This document shows, piece after piece, positions 7,912 through 15,005 of a DNA stretch of 22,950 nucleotides (its first letter is position 1; each line of letters begins with the position of its first letter). The stretch spans positions 1 to 22,950 of the forward strand of contig JAZUSJ010000043.1 in NCBI GenBank assembly GCA_045606685.1, given 5' to 3'. Both the position numbers and the translations under genes were made by a program. This DNA comes from SVQP01 sp045606685. Lineage in GTDB: Bacteria; Bacillota; Clostridia; Oscillospirales; CAG-272. A model generated the notes under the pieces. The model had not been told where the DNA came from, made no database searches, and saw only the letters and a program-made list of their open reading frames with translations.

Positions 7912-8005
7912 GGCGGATATGATCCGCCAGCCCGTAGACGGTTCATAATCGCGTCACCCAAACGCTGATCCGTCACCATCGCGTGCGGGAGCATGATATG
8001 CTCCC
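7912..8005. repeat. Two short palindromes in gap before GNAT gene
   Basis: GGCGGAT-ATG-ATCCGCC (7912-7928) and GGGAGCAT-GAT-ATGCTCCC (7987-8005) lie 58 bp apart in the gap between 7895 and 8035. The loops ATG and GAT are alike and both stems are GC-rich, as in dispersed intergenic palindromes of REP type. Neither is followed by a T run. Confidence 0.55.
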
Positions 8006-8035
8006 CTACGCTTTATAAGCGAAAGGAGAAACGCC

Positions 8036-8584
8036 ATGATATTACAACCAATACAAATACAACTCAAGGACGGCAGGCACGCCATTCTGCGCTCCCCCGA
8101 GGTGGCAGATGCGGCGGAATTGCTGGCATACATCACCCAAGCTTGCGGTGAGACCGAATTTTTGGCGCGTTTTCCCGAGGAATGGGAAAGCATGCCCTTG
8201 GAGCGTGAGCAGGCCTGGGTGCAAAATCGATGCGAGTCACCCGACGTTCTGGCAATTATCTGCTTTGTAGACGGCAAGCTTGCGGGAAACTGCGAGATCA
8301 TATTCCATACGGGCATGAAAACAAGCCACCGCGCAACCGTTGCCATAGCAATATTGCAGGAATATTGGGGGCTGGGCATTGGCTCTTGTATGTTTGAGCA
8401 AATGATTGCGGCAGCCCGGGAGCGCGGAACAAAAGTTATCGAGCTGGATTTTATCAAGGGCAACGACCGCGCGCAGCATGTTTACCAAAAATTCGGCTTT
8501 GAGATCATTGCCGAAAAGCCCATGGCCATCAAGCAACGCGACGGCAGATTTGACAGCTTGATTCTGATGCAGAAATATTTGTAA
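8036..8584 (+). CDS. GNAT-family N-acetyltransferase
   Basis: The protein has 182 residues; AAAGGAG lies 7 bases before the ATG. The string TVAIAILQEYWGLGIGSCMFEQMIAAAR has the GNAT motif A (a Q/R-x-x-G-x-G/A variant, here EYWGLGIG) that binds acetyl-CoA, and NDRAQHVYQKFGFEIIAEK is the usual motif B with the YxKxGF string. It is likely cytoplasmic and acetylates an amine on a protein N-terminus or small molecule; the substrate cannot be told. It stands alone between the two palindromes and a terminator at 8623-8648. Confidence 0.88.
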   Translation: MILQPIQIQLKDGRHAILRSPEVADAAELLAYITQACGETEFLARFPEEWESMPLEREQAWVQNRCESPDVLAIICFVDGKLAGNCEIIFHTGMKTSHRATVAIAILQEYWGLGIGSCMFEQMIAAARERGTKVIELDFIKGNDRAQHVYQKFGFEIIAEKPMAIKQRDGRFDSLILMQKYL

Positions 8585-8622
8585 GATCAATGAGCCCGAT
8601 CGATCTGAAACTCACGGCAAAA

Positions 8623-8648
8623 ATGCGAGAGGCTCCAACCTCTCGCAT
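8623..8648. terminator. Bidirectional terminator between GNAT gene and Xre gene
   Basis: ATGCGAGAGG (8623-8632) and CCTCTCGCAT (8639-8648) form a perfect 10-bp stem with a 6-base loop. On the minus strand it is followed by TTTTTG, a good tail for the Xre gene ending at 8673; on the plus strand CTTTC is a weaker tail for the GNAT gene. Confidence 0.82.
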
Positions 8649-8672
8649 CTTTCATATATCGTCAAGTCGTTT

Positions 8673-8894
8673 TCAATACAGCCTTCTCGGCGTATCCGTC
8701 AAGCCTGCAAGATAATCGAGTGACACGTTATAATATCTTGCCAAAACCGCAAACAGATGCATCGGCATTTCTCGCTTACCGCTCTCATAAAGCTGATACT
8801 GCTGTCTGGTGATCTCCAACACACTCGCGATATCCTCTTGTTTCTTGTCGTGATCCTCACGCAGATCTCTGAGTCGCTGATACGTATACATCAT
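8673..8894 (-). CDS. Small Xre-type HTH repressor
   Basis: The protein has 73 residues (72 if the second ATG at 8891 is used, which has the better distance to GGAG). It is a single Xre/Cro helix-turn-helix: LRDLREDHDKKQEDIASVLEITRQQYQLYESGKREMP is the helix-turn-helix and ARYYNVSLDYLAGLTD the last helices. Such proteins bind short inverted repeats as dimers. An extended -10 promoter (8945-8953) lies upstream, and two related 16-bp inverted repeats lie between it and a divergent promoter at 8972-9000, so self-regulation plus control of the divergent transcript is likely. No toxin or second domain is attached. It resembles the regulator at 22207 in size and in the NVSLDYL...TD..P ending. Confidence 0.88.
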   Translation of the reverse strand: MMYTYQRLRDLREDHDKKQEDIASVLEITRQQYQLYESGKREMPMHLFAVLARYYNVSLDYLAGLTDTPRRLY

Positions 8895-8929
8895 TCTGCT
8901 CCAATCCGAGGCATTATTTGCACCCCTCT

Positions 8930-8953
8930 TTGTGATTTGTCACAATTATATCA
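8930..8953 (-). promoter_or_regulatory. Extended -10 promoter of the Xre gene, with leader inverted repeat
   Basis: On the minus strand TGATATAAT (8953 to 8945) is an extended -10 box; no good -35 is present. Directly downstream in the leader is TTGTGA-TTTG-TCACAA (8930-8945), a 6-bp inverted repeat that may be another operator. Confidence 0.55.
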
Positions 8954-8955
8954 CA

Positions 8956-8994
8956 GCATTCAAATAAATGCTTGACATGCATTCGTTTGAATGC
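8956..8994. promoter_or_regulatory. Paired operators for the Xre regulator
   Basis: GCATTCAAATAAATGC (8956-8971) and GCATTCGTTTGAATGC (8979-8994) share GCATT...AATGC symmetry. Their centres are 23 bp apart. The first touches the -35 and the second exactly fills the spacer of the promoter at 8972-9000, the position expected for a repressor. Confidence 0.72.
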
Positions 8995-9000
8995 TATAAT
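8972..9000 (+). promoter_or_regulatory. Consensus sigma-A promoter, divergent from Xre gene
   Basis: TTGACA (8972-8977) and TATAAT (8995-9000) match the consensus fully with a 17-bp spacer. The transcript would begin near 9007 and meet a terminator at 9094-9138. Confidence 0.85.
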
Positions 9001-9006
9001 AGGAAT

Positions 9007-9138
9007 GTAAATTCCGATCGTCGCCACTATATGAACCTTATCATCAAAAAACGAGTCAAATGGAGATAAGTAATTCGCAAAAACTCACGCAAAACAAGGA
9101 CTGTATCACATGGATGCAGTCCTTGTCTTTTTATTTTA
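9007..9138 (+). ncRNA. Candidate short RNA between a consensus promoter and a terminator
   Basis: The region is bounded by the consensus promoter and an intrinsic terminator and holds no convincing gene. A 12-codon ORF at 9031-9069 (MNLIIKKRVKWR) has no ribosome site; a frame starting at 9060 runs through the terminator and is antisense to the membrane gene. The transcript is likely a small RNA, a tiny peptide mRNA, or what is left of a lost operon. Start and end are predicted, not measured. Confidence 0.45.
9094..9138 (+). terminator. Intrinsic terminator, probably bidirectional
   Basis: ACAAGGACTG (9094-9103) and CAGTCCTTGT (9117-9126) form a perfect 10-bp stem, followed by CTTTTTATTTTA. 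On the minus strand the stem is followed by TTTTG, so it may also end transcription of the membrane gene that stops at 9177. Confidence 0.85.
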
Positions 9139-9176
9139 TAAATAGTTGCAGCCACTTCGGCGTGCCGTTGTTTCCT

Positions 9177-9977
9177 TTATCCCTTCTCTATCATTCCCTT
9201 TTTCTTGGCATACAAATGCGCAGGCAAAAAGACGATCAGCGCGCCTATGCACACGGTGGGCAGATAGAGAATGGTGCTGACGTACCATCCCGCCGCCTCG
9301 GAGATCTGTTTAAACACGATCAGCGAGGAATTGCGCGGCCCGACGAAAAACATATTGATCCCGCCCTCCGACACGCGCCAGAAGATACAGTTGATGCAAA
9401 AAGCAAGCACGGCCAGCGCAAGGAAGGTGACAACCGCGGCACGGTAATCCTTCCACGTTTTGGCAAAGCGTCCCGATGCGATCAGGTACGCACCGATAAA
9501 GATCAGCATCATATGCCACACGAACGCATGGATGGTCAAGGTCCAATGCTCATGTACAATGCCTGACGGCTCGATAAAGGCCATGATGCCGCCAAGCAGA
9601 TTGAAGGTGGTCATAAACCCGTACATGCCGTCGCGCAGCTTGCCCGGCTTGAGAAATGCCGCGATCACGCACAGATACATAGGCACCGAGCAAAGCTGGA
9701 ACGGAAAAATGCCCCAATTATACGCATGATCCTCCATATGATAGAAATAAAACAGCTGCTTATACACCTCGGTGACCATCAAGAACAGTCCCGCGAACAA
9801 AAGCACCGCGCGATTGCCCTTCTCCCCCGTATGACGCAGTTTATATGCCGCGAACAGCGAAATGGCAAGACCGATAAAGGTAAAGATCAAATGAAACGGC
9901 CCGTAAGCCTTGGGTTTGGTCATTTCCCATGCCGTCATTTCAACAAACTGCTCCAAAAAAGCATCGATAAATTGCAT
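9177..9977 (-). CDS. YwaF/TIGR02206-type integral membrane protein
   Basis: The protein has 266 residues from the ATG at 9977, with AAGGCGG upstream; the longer open frame to 10169 would cross the promoter and is not used. Several hydrophobic segments are seen, for example FHLIFTFIGLAISLFAAYKL, AVLLFAGLFLMVTEVYK, PMYLCVIAAFL, LTIHAFVWHMMLIFIGAYLIA, VVTFLALAVLAFCINCIFW and the last WYVSTILYLPTVCIGALIVFLPAHL. FPFQLCSVPMYL and HAFVWHMML resemble the YwaF family, whose role is not known. It lies convergent to the short transcript at 9007 and divergent from the SGNH operon. Confidence 0.78.
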   Translation of the reverse strand: MQFIDAFLEQFVEMTAWEMTKPKAYGPFHLIFTFIGLAISLFAAYKLRHTGEKGNRAVLLFAGLFLMVTEVYKQLFYFYHMEDHAYNWGIFPFQLCSVPMYLCVIAAFLKPGKLRDGMYGFMTTFNLLGGIMAFIEPSGIVHEHWTLTIHAFVWHMMLIFIGAYLIASGRFAKTWKDYRAAVVTFLALAVLAFCINCIFWRVSEGGINMFFVGPRNSSLIVFKQISEAAGWYVSTILYLPTVCIGALIVFLPAHLYAKKKGMIEKG

Positions 9978-10008
9978 ATTCCGCCTTCTTTCGTCCGATT
10001 TCGCTCCT

Positions 10009-10038
10009 ATTATAGCACCTCGCACCCTGCCTGCGCAA
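10009..10038 (-). promoter_or_regulatory. Promoter of the membrane protein gene
   Basis: On the minus strand TTGCGC (10038-10033) and TATAAT (10014-10009) are 18 bases apart, about 30 bp before the start codon. It is divergent from the promoter at 10075. Confidence 0.6.
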
Positions 10039-10074
10039 TATTTCTTTACAACAATTAAGATATTAAGAATTCCG

Positions 10075-10103
10075 TTGACAGGGCGGCGCAAAAATGATAT
10101 AAT
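10075..10103 (+). promoter_or_regulatory. Consensus promoter of the SGNH / surface glycosidase operon
   Basis: TTGACA (10075-10080) and TATAAT (10098-10103) have a 17-base spacer, 43 bp before the SGNH start codon. It probably drives both genes to the terminator at 14640-14667. Confidence 0.85.
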
Positions 10104-10146
10104 GGAATCAGAAATTTTTGGCCTATAAGGCAGAACGGAGTTATTT

Positions 10147-10815
10147 ATGCAACTGCAAGGAAAAATCATTCATTTTTTAGGTGACAGCATTACTCAGGGA
10201 TACGGCCCCAGTGCGCCCGACAAGGTATATCATCAGCTGATCAAGCAGCGCTGCGGCTTGGCAGAGGCCAACAACTTCGGCATCGGCGGTACTTGCCTTG
10301 CCGATCGCTATACTCCTCTGGAAATTCCCGAATTCAATGCACACTTTATCACGCGCGTACCGCAAATGCCAGAAAAGGCGGATGCCATCGTGGTCTTTGG
10401 CGGCACCAATGATTTCGGTCACGGCCAGGCACTGCTGGGTACACCCGACGACCGCACCCCCGAAACCTTCTGGGGCGCATGCCACGATCTTTTCTCGACG
10501 CTGATCGCGCGCTATCCCACCTGCCCCATCGTGGTAGTCACTCCTCTGCACCGCTGGTATGAATACGTCCCCCAGACACGCACCTCGCGCGACGGTACCG
10601 TGACACAGACCACCATTTTGCGTGACTACGTGGACATCATCCGAAAGGCAGCCGAATACTATTCCCTGCCCGTTTGCGACCTTTACGCCGCAGGCTCTAT
10701 TTGCCCCGAGCTGGAGGCACACCGCATTGCCTACTGCCCCGACGGTCTGCACCCCAATGATGCAGGACACGAAATCATCGCGTCCCGTCTGATCAGTGTC
10801 CTGGAAAGCCTGTAA
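10147..10815 (+). CDS. SGNH/GDSL-family hydrolase (likely esterase)
   Basis: The protein has 222 residues, with ACGGAG upstream of the ATG. All four SGNH blocks are visible: GDS with Ser14 as nucleophile, FGIGG with Gly at 45-48, GGTND with Asn88, and DGLHPN with Asp199 and His202. No signal peptide is present, so it acts in the cytoplasm. Members of this fold hydrolyse acyl esters, often acetyl groups on sugars. The next gene, 62 bp downstream, encodes a surface protein with a glycosidase domain; the pair suggests deacetylation of an imported glycan fragment. The exact substrate is not shown by the sequence. Confidence 0.87.
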   Translation: MQLQGKIIHFLGDSITQGYGPSAPDKVYHQLIKQRCGLAEANNFGIGGTCLADRYTPLEIPEFNAHFITRVPQMPEKADAIVVFGGTNDFGHGQALLGTPDDRTPETFWGACHDLFSTLIARYPTCPIVVVTPLHRWYEYVPQTRTSRDGTVTQTTILRDYVDIIRKAAEYYSLPVCDLYAAGSICPELEAHRIAYCPDGLHPNDAGHEIIASRLISVLESL

Positions 10816-10828
10816 AAATTCACATAAG

Positions 10829-10877
10829 CAAGTTCCCATCACGATTGGAGCCGCCGGAGGTGGCATGGAGATTAAAT
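10829..10877 (+). repeat. Conserved leader element, copy 2
   Basis: This copy matches 1019-1066 with AAGTTCCCATCAC, GAGCCGCC, GAGG, GGCATGGAGATT and only a few changed bases. The hairpin is GCCGCC-GGA-GGTGGC, and GGAG lies 8 bases before the start codon at 10878. The same position before two related secreted proteins is the notable point. Confidence 0.65.
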
Positions 10878-13800
10878 ATGAAGAAATTCAAGCCTTTGAC
10901 AAGTGCTTTGCTGGCGCTGATCATGCTGGCAGGCACCGTTGCGACCGCGATCCCCACCGTGGCGGCCGATGCTGTACGCACGTACAGCGGCACGCCCATC
11001 ACAGAGCATCAGGGCGGCTACGATTACGGTTTTGCCGACCGCACGCTCTCGACCTATACCTATGATTTTTCGGTAGAACGCGTCAACGCCTATATGGGCG
11101 AGGCTGCATTGGCACTCGGCAACCGCGCCTGTGCGCAGATCGTGGACGGTGCGCTGACCACCGCCGAGGGCAAGACCTTTGCCTTTGGCTCGGCCATTTG
11201 CCTTGGCGATGACTATGGCCTTGAGCACGGCTACCTTTCCTTTGACCTTTCCCTGACGGGCGGCACGGTCTATCTTGGCGTGCGCAACTCGCAGACCGCA
11301 GTATCCCACAAGGAGCGCGGTATCTGGTTTGCCTTTGATACGTCGGGAAATTTACGCATATTCGAGCCGGAATGCGGACTTGAGGCAACGCTGCCGCTGT
11401 CCGTTGATCTGAGCAAGACCACCGTCACGCTGCACGAGGCGCTTGACACCATTGGGCTGTATGCAGACGATCAGCTGATCGCCATGGTGGAATACTCGGT
11501 TTCGGGACACCTTGCATTTCTGGACACAGACGGCAAAGTACTGGCACAGACCGATGCCTGCAAGCTTTACCAGACCGGTTATTTTACCATAGAGCTTTGC
11601 GACATTGACGGCTTTGTGGACAACGTGCGCTTTACCAACGTGCAGCAGACCTGGAATATTCCCCAAGCGGACGAGCTGCGCAAGATCGATTACGCGACCT
11701 GGAGCGCAACCGACGCGCTGGATCGCACCACGGCAGACAATGCGACCGCAGGGGATCCCAACGAGCAAAGATACGTGGGACTTTTCTACTTCCTTTGCTG
11801 GGTGGGTGCCGGTCAGGTGGTGCAGGACAACACCAAGCTCTACCTTGAAATGGGCTATAAAAATGCCAAAAAATACATTGAAGACAAGGGGGGCGAGGCC
11901 TACTGGGCAGAGCCATACTTCGGCTACTACCGCAACACGGACACCTGGGTATACCGCAAGCACGCCTACATGCTACAGCAGGCGGGTGTGGACTTCATCT
12001 TCCTTGACGTTTCCAATGCTGAGGTATTCATCTCGGGACACACCGCCCTGTTTGACACCTGGCTGACCATGCGCCGCCAGGGTATCGACACACCGCAGAT
12101 CGTATTCTTCAACGGTGATACCCCCTCTACCTTCCAATCCAACATGAACGTGCTGTTCTCCACCGTGTACTCGGACGAAAACTGGGAGAAATACGAGGAG
12201 CTGTTCTTCCTTTGGGAGGGCAAGCCGCTGGTATTCGGAAATTACTCCGGCCTTTCGGGCGAGATCAAGAAAAAGGTGGATGAAAAGTTCACGGTGCGCG
12301 GCAGCTGGGCCTGGATCGATCAGAACAACTACTGGTCATGGCTGCAGGAATACACCTTTGACACCACCTCAGGCACAGCTACCATGCAAAACGGCGGCTG
12401 GGGACGCGATGTCAAGGGCAAGATCGAATCCCTCTCGATCGCCATGGGACACCATCCCTCTATGTCCAAGGGGCGCAGCTTTGTCAACGGGCAGCCTACC
12501 AAGAGCAGCGATATGGCTTTTTCCGCCGTGGAAAAGGCAGGACTTGGACTTGGCTTTACCTCGCAATTCAACGCCATGCAAAAGCTTGTGGGGGACAACG
12601 TGGACAAGGATCAGCCCTTCGTACTTATGATCACGGGCTGGAACGAATGGATCGCGGGCTGCGTTCACCACGACACCAGACAGTCCATGGCCGGTACGAC
12701 CGCTAAATTCCAATACATTGACCAATTCAACTGCGAATTTTCGCGTGACGGTGAGCCGATGCGCAACCAAGACGGCTACGGCATTGGCGACAACTACTAT
12801 TACCAGATGGTGGATCAGATCCGCCGCTACAAGGGCATTGACGCCACGCCCGTGGCCGATGACCAGACAAGCATTGACATCTACGACCTTTCCTCCTGGG
12901 ACGCCATTGACCTTTCTTACATGGACTCCCTTTACGACATCGAGCATCGCAACACCATTTCCTACGATCCCCATTTCCGCTACATCAACAACACAGGGCG
13001 CAACGATTTTGACTACGCCAAGGTCTCGCAGGACAGCCAAAACCTCTATTTCCTGGTCAAGACCTCGTCCGATATCATCATCGACAACGGCTCTGCGTGG
13101 ATGAACCTCTACCTGAACGTGGACGGTGATGCTGCCACAGGCTGGGAGGGCTACGACTTTGTGTTGAACCGCGACCGCGATTCCTTTGTGGTCACGGTGG
13201 AAAAATTCAAGGACAACACCTTTGAGACCGAGATCGTAGGCGGTGCTTACTACTATCTCGAAGGCTCTTACATGGCCATTCGTCTTGCAAAGGACGTAGT
13301 CGGCGTGCAGGGTGAGATCCGTGACATGATCTTCAAGTGGGCGGACAACTCGGTCGACAACGGTGATCCCATGGCCTTTATGGATCTTGGCGACACCGCT
13401 CCCGACAACCGCTTCGGCTTTGTTTACAAGTGCGAGAGCTACACCGACAAGGAGATCCCCGCGACCACGCTGGTCTATGACGCTGCAAAAACGGTGCAGA
13501 ACGGCACGGTGGTCACAAAGCCCGAGGGCGAGGTGGATATCACGCTCAAGGACGCGATTGTGGACGTCTTGTACGATCTTTCCGACGTCAAGCCGGGCGC
13601 ATTTGTGGCAAACACGCCCATAGCCGAGCAATTTGAGCATGCGGGCGGCACTTCGGGCAGCACGGTGCAGGTGGTCAAGGGCAATAAGTTCAACTACCTG
13701 CGCATGAAGGAGGTCAGCGACCTGCGCACCTGGAACGACGTAGAGGGTGCTTACGAGTTTGCTGCCGATATCCACATGGTGGACTACAGCAACAGCGCCA

Positions 13801-14630
13801 TTTACGTGCGCGGTGAAATGCCGGGCGCATACACCCCCGAAAATCCCGCCAACTTTGGCGTCAAGCAGGTATTCAACTACTTTGAATGGGACTGGTACGC
13901 TGAAAACGGCGGCCGCACCTTCGGCGGCTCCTCGACTGCAGGCTCGGGCATCGGCATTTATCCCGAGCAGGATCGCATTACCGTCCGCATCAAGCGTTAT
14001 GCATCCGACGGACTTGGCGTGGCATCTGCCTCCCATTCCTTCCCCTATTCCGGCAAATTCACACCCGGAGAGGACGGCTGGTTCAAGCTGCGCGTGGTGG
14101 ACGACGGGCAGACCGTGTCCATCTATATGAACGATGCGCTGATGTGTACGGTCAAGCTGGAAAATCCCGGTGTGACGTATGAATCTGACGGCACGGGACA
14201 AGAGTACTACGGCAAGGCAACGCTCTGCGATGCAAGCGGCAAGCAGGTGCTGGAGGTGGAAAACACCCGCCTCAATTCCCAAGGCTCGCAGATCGCGCTG
14301 ACCACACGTTTCCAGACCATGGAATTTGCCAACCTCTACATTGCATACCAAACGCAGATAGCCGAGGGCGGCAGGGTTGACACCGCGCTGACAAAGACCG
14401 ACGCGCAGGTTGACTACACCCCCGACACGCGCCTTTTGAACACGCTTTCCATGGGCGGCACGCCCGATCAGCCGCAAGGCACGGACACCGCAGACACCAA
14501 CGCTGAAAGCGAGAGCACCCCTGTGCAGGATGAGCCGAAAAAGGGCTGCAAATCGGTCACGCTTGCCCCCGTTGCATTTGCGCTGGTAACGCTTTGCGCA
14601 GCCATTTGCAAAAAGAAAAAAGGCGAATAA
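10878..14630 (+). CDS. Large surface protein: beta-sandwich, GH71/GH99-like, CBM9-like and C-terminal anchor
   Basis: The protein has 1250 residues from ATG 10878; an upstream in-frame TTG at 10845 lies inside the leader repeat and would spoil the signal peptide. Residues 1-30 are a Sec signal (lysines, hydrophobic core, TVAA). A beta-sandwich of LamG/concanavalin type covers about 40-265. A GH71/GH99-like barrel follows (about 295-650) with YVGLFYFLCWVGAG, the TGWNEWIAG string carrying Glu590, and CEFSRDGEPM. About 690-855 resembles a CBM9/DOMON domain, with NLYFLVKTSSD and MNLYLNVDGDAATGWEGYD. A second beta-sandwich covers 895-1160. An acidic linker then leads to GCKSVTLAPVAFALVTLC and a KKKKGE tail, a membrane-anchor-like end without an LPXTG motif. 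It probably binds and cleaves a polysaccharide at the cell surface; the bond is unknown. Confidence 0.78.
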   Translation: MKKFKPLTSALLALIMLAGTVATAIPTVAADAVRTYSGTPITEHQGGYDYGFADRTLSTYTYDFSVERVNAYMGEAALALGNRACAQIVDGALTTAEGKTFAFGSAICLGDDYGLEHGYLSFDLSLTGGTVYLGVRNSQTAVSHKERGIWFAFDTSGNLRIFEPECGLEATLPLSVDLSKTTVTLHEALDTIGLYADDQLIAMVEYSVSGHLAFLDTDGKVLAQTDACKLYQTGYFTIELCDIDGFVDNVRFTNVQQTWNIPQADELRKIDYATWSATDALDRTTADNATAGDPNEQRYVGLFYFLCWVGAGQVVQDNTKLYLEMGYKNAKKYIEDKGGEAYWAEPYFGYYRNTDTWVYRKHAYMLQQAGVDFIFLDVSNAEVFISGHTALFDTWLTMRRQGIDTPQIVFFNGDTPSTFQSNMNVLFSTVYSDENWEKYEELFFLWEGKPLVFGNYSGLSGEIKKKVDEKFTVRGSWAWIDQNNYWSWLQEYTFDTTSGTATMQNGGWGRDVKGKIESLSIAMGHHPSMSKGRSFVNGQPTKSSDMAFSAVEKAGLGLGFTSQFNAMQKLVGDNVDKDQPFVLMITGWNEWIAGCVHHDTRQSMAGTTAKFQYIDQFNCEFSRDGEPMRNQDGYGIGDNYYYQMVDQIRRYKGIDATPVADDQTSIDIYDLSSWDAIDLSYMDSLYDIEHRNTISYDPHFRYINNTGRNDFDYAKVSQDSQNLYFLVKTSSDIIIDNGSAWMNLYLNVDGDAATGWEGYDFVLNRDRDSFVVTVEKFKDNTFETEIVGGAYYYLEGSYMAIRLAKDVVGVQGEIRDMIFKWADNSVDNGDPMAFMDLGDTAPDNRFGFVYKCESYTDKEIPATTLVYDAAKTVQNGTVVTKPEGEVDITLKDAIVDVLYDLSDVKPGAFVANTPIAEQFEHAGGTSGSTVQVVKGNKFNYLRMKEVSDLRTWNDVEGAYEFAADIHMVDYSNSAIYVRGEMPGAYTPENPANFGVKQVFNYFEWDWYAENGGRTFGGSSTAGSGIGIYPEQDRITVRIKRYASDGLGVASASHSFPYSGKFTPGEDGWFKLRVVDDGQTVSIYMNDALMCTVKLENPGVTYESDGTGQEYYGKATLCDASGKQVLEVENTRLNSQGSQIALTTRFQTMEFANLYIAYQTQIAEGGRVDTALTKTDAQVDYTPDTRLLNTLSMGGTPDQPQGTDTADTNAESESTPVQDEPKKGCKSVTLAPVAFALVTLCAAICKKKKGE

Positions 14631-14639
14631 AAACTTTAA

Positions 14640-14667
14640 GAGCTGCGCCAACGACTTGGCGCAGCTC
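14640..14667 (+). terminator. Intrinsic terminator of the surface glycosidase operon
   Basis: GAGCTGCGCCAA (14640-14651) and TTGGCGCAGCTC (14656-14667) form a perfect 12-bp stem with CGAC loop, 10 bp after the stop. The tail CTTTCATACGCTTTC is only moderately U-rich. Confidence 0.78.
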
Positions 14668-14735
14668 CTTTCATACGCTTTCATATCATCCCACTAATTG
14701 ATTTTTTTAGTGTTAAGCTCAATGGCCAACAATGT

Positions 14736-14906
14736 AAAAAGCCTCCCCGCGGGGGGAGGTGGCGCGCAGCGACGGTAGGGGTTCCCACTTCACCGCTCCT
14801 TCACCTAAGCGGATCATAAACGAGGGCGAACACTCAAAAAAGCCTCCCCGCGGGGGAGGTGGCGCGCAGCGACGGTAGAGGTTCCCACTTCACCGCTCCT
14901 TCACCT
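14736..14906. repeat. Tandem 70-bp units, two copies 100 bp apart
   Basis: Copy 1 (14736-14806) and copy 2 (14836-14906) are almost identical, with one inserted G and one substitution. Each starts with the palindrome CCTCCCC-GCG-GGGGAGG, then GGTGGCGCGCAGCGACGGTAG, then GTTCCCACTTCACCG and CTCCTTCACCT. The region 14631-15005 holds no gene; besides the terminators it contains only these units. Related sequence recurs at 22710-22820. Confidence 0.8.
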
Positions 14907-14917
14907 CCTTGCTAAAC

Positions 14918-14965
14918 AAAAACAGCAGGAATCTGTTCATTCTTGAACAAATTCCTGCTGTTTTT
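14918..14965. terminator. Bidirectional terminator-like hairpin
   Basis: AAAAACAGCAGGAAT (14918-14932) and ATTCCTGCTGTTTTT (14951-14965) are a perfect 15-bp stem; an inner TGTTCA-TTCT-TGAACA stem extends it. T runs exist in both directions, so it can end both the plus-strand operon and the minus-strand ATPase gene that stops at 15006. A related hairpin is at 22841-22878. Confidence 0.8.
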
Positions 14966-15005
14966 CTTTCATCTATCTGCCCTGCGAAGCAGCTCTTTTC
15001 TGCAT

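Noticed and set aside
9060..9566. 168-codon frame starting inside the short transcript on the plus strand
   Set aside because: It has no ribosome site, runs through the terminator at 9094-9138, and is antisense to the YwaF-type membrane gene.
10845..10877. Upstream TTG start for the surface glycosidase, adding 11 residues
   Set aside because: It lies inside the leader hairpin repeat, has no ribosome site, and would put charged residues before the Sec signal; ATG 10878 has GGAG 8 bases upstream.
12369..14684. 771-codon open frame on the minus strand opposite the surface glycosidase gene
   Set aside because: It is a shadow of the 1250-residue gene. It has no signal, motif or ribosome site, and crosses the terminator at 14640-14667.
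14736..14906. Tandem 70-bp units as a CRISPR array
   Set aside because: There are only two copies, the unit is too long for a usual CRISPR repeat, and each has internal non-CRISPR palindromes; no cas gene is seen.
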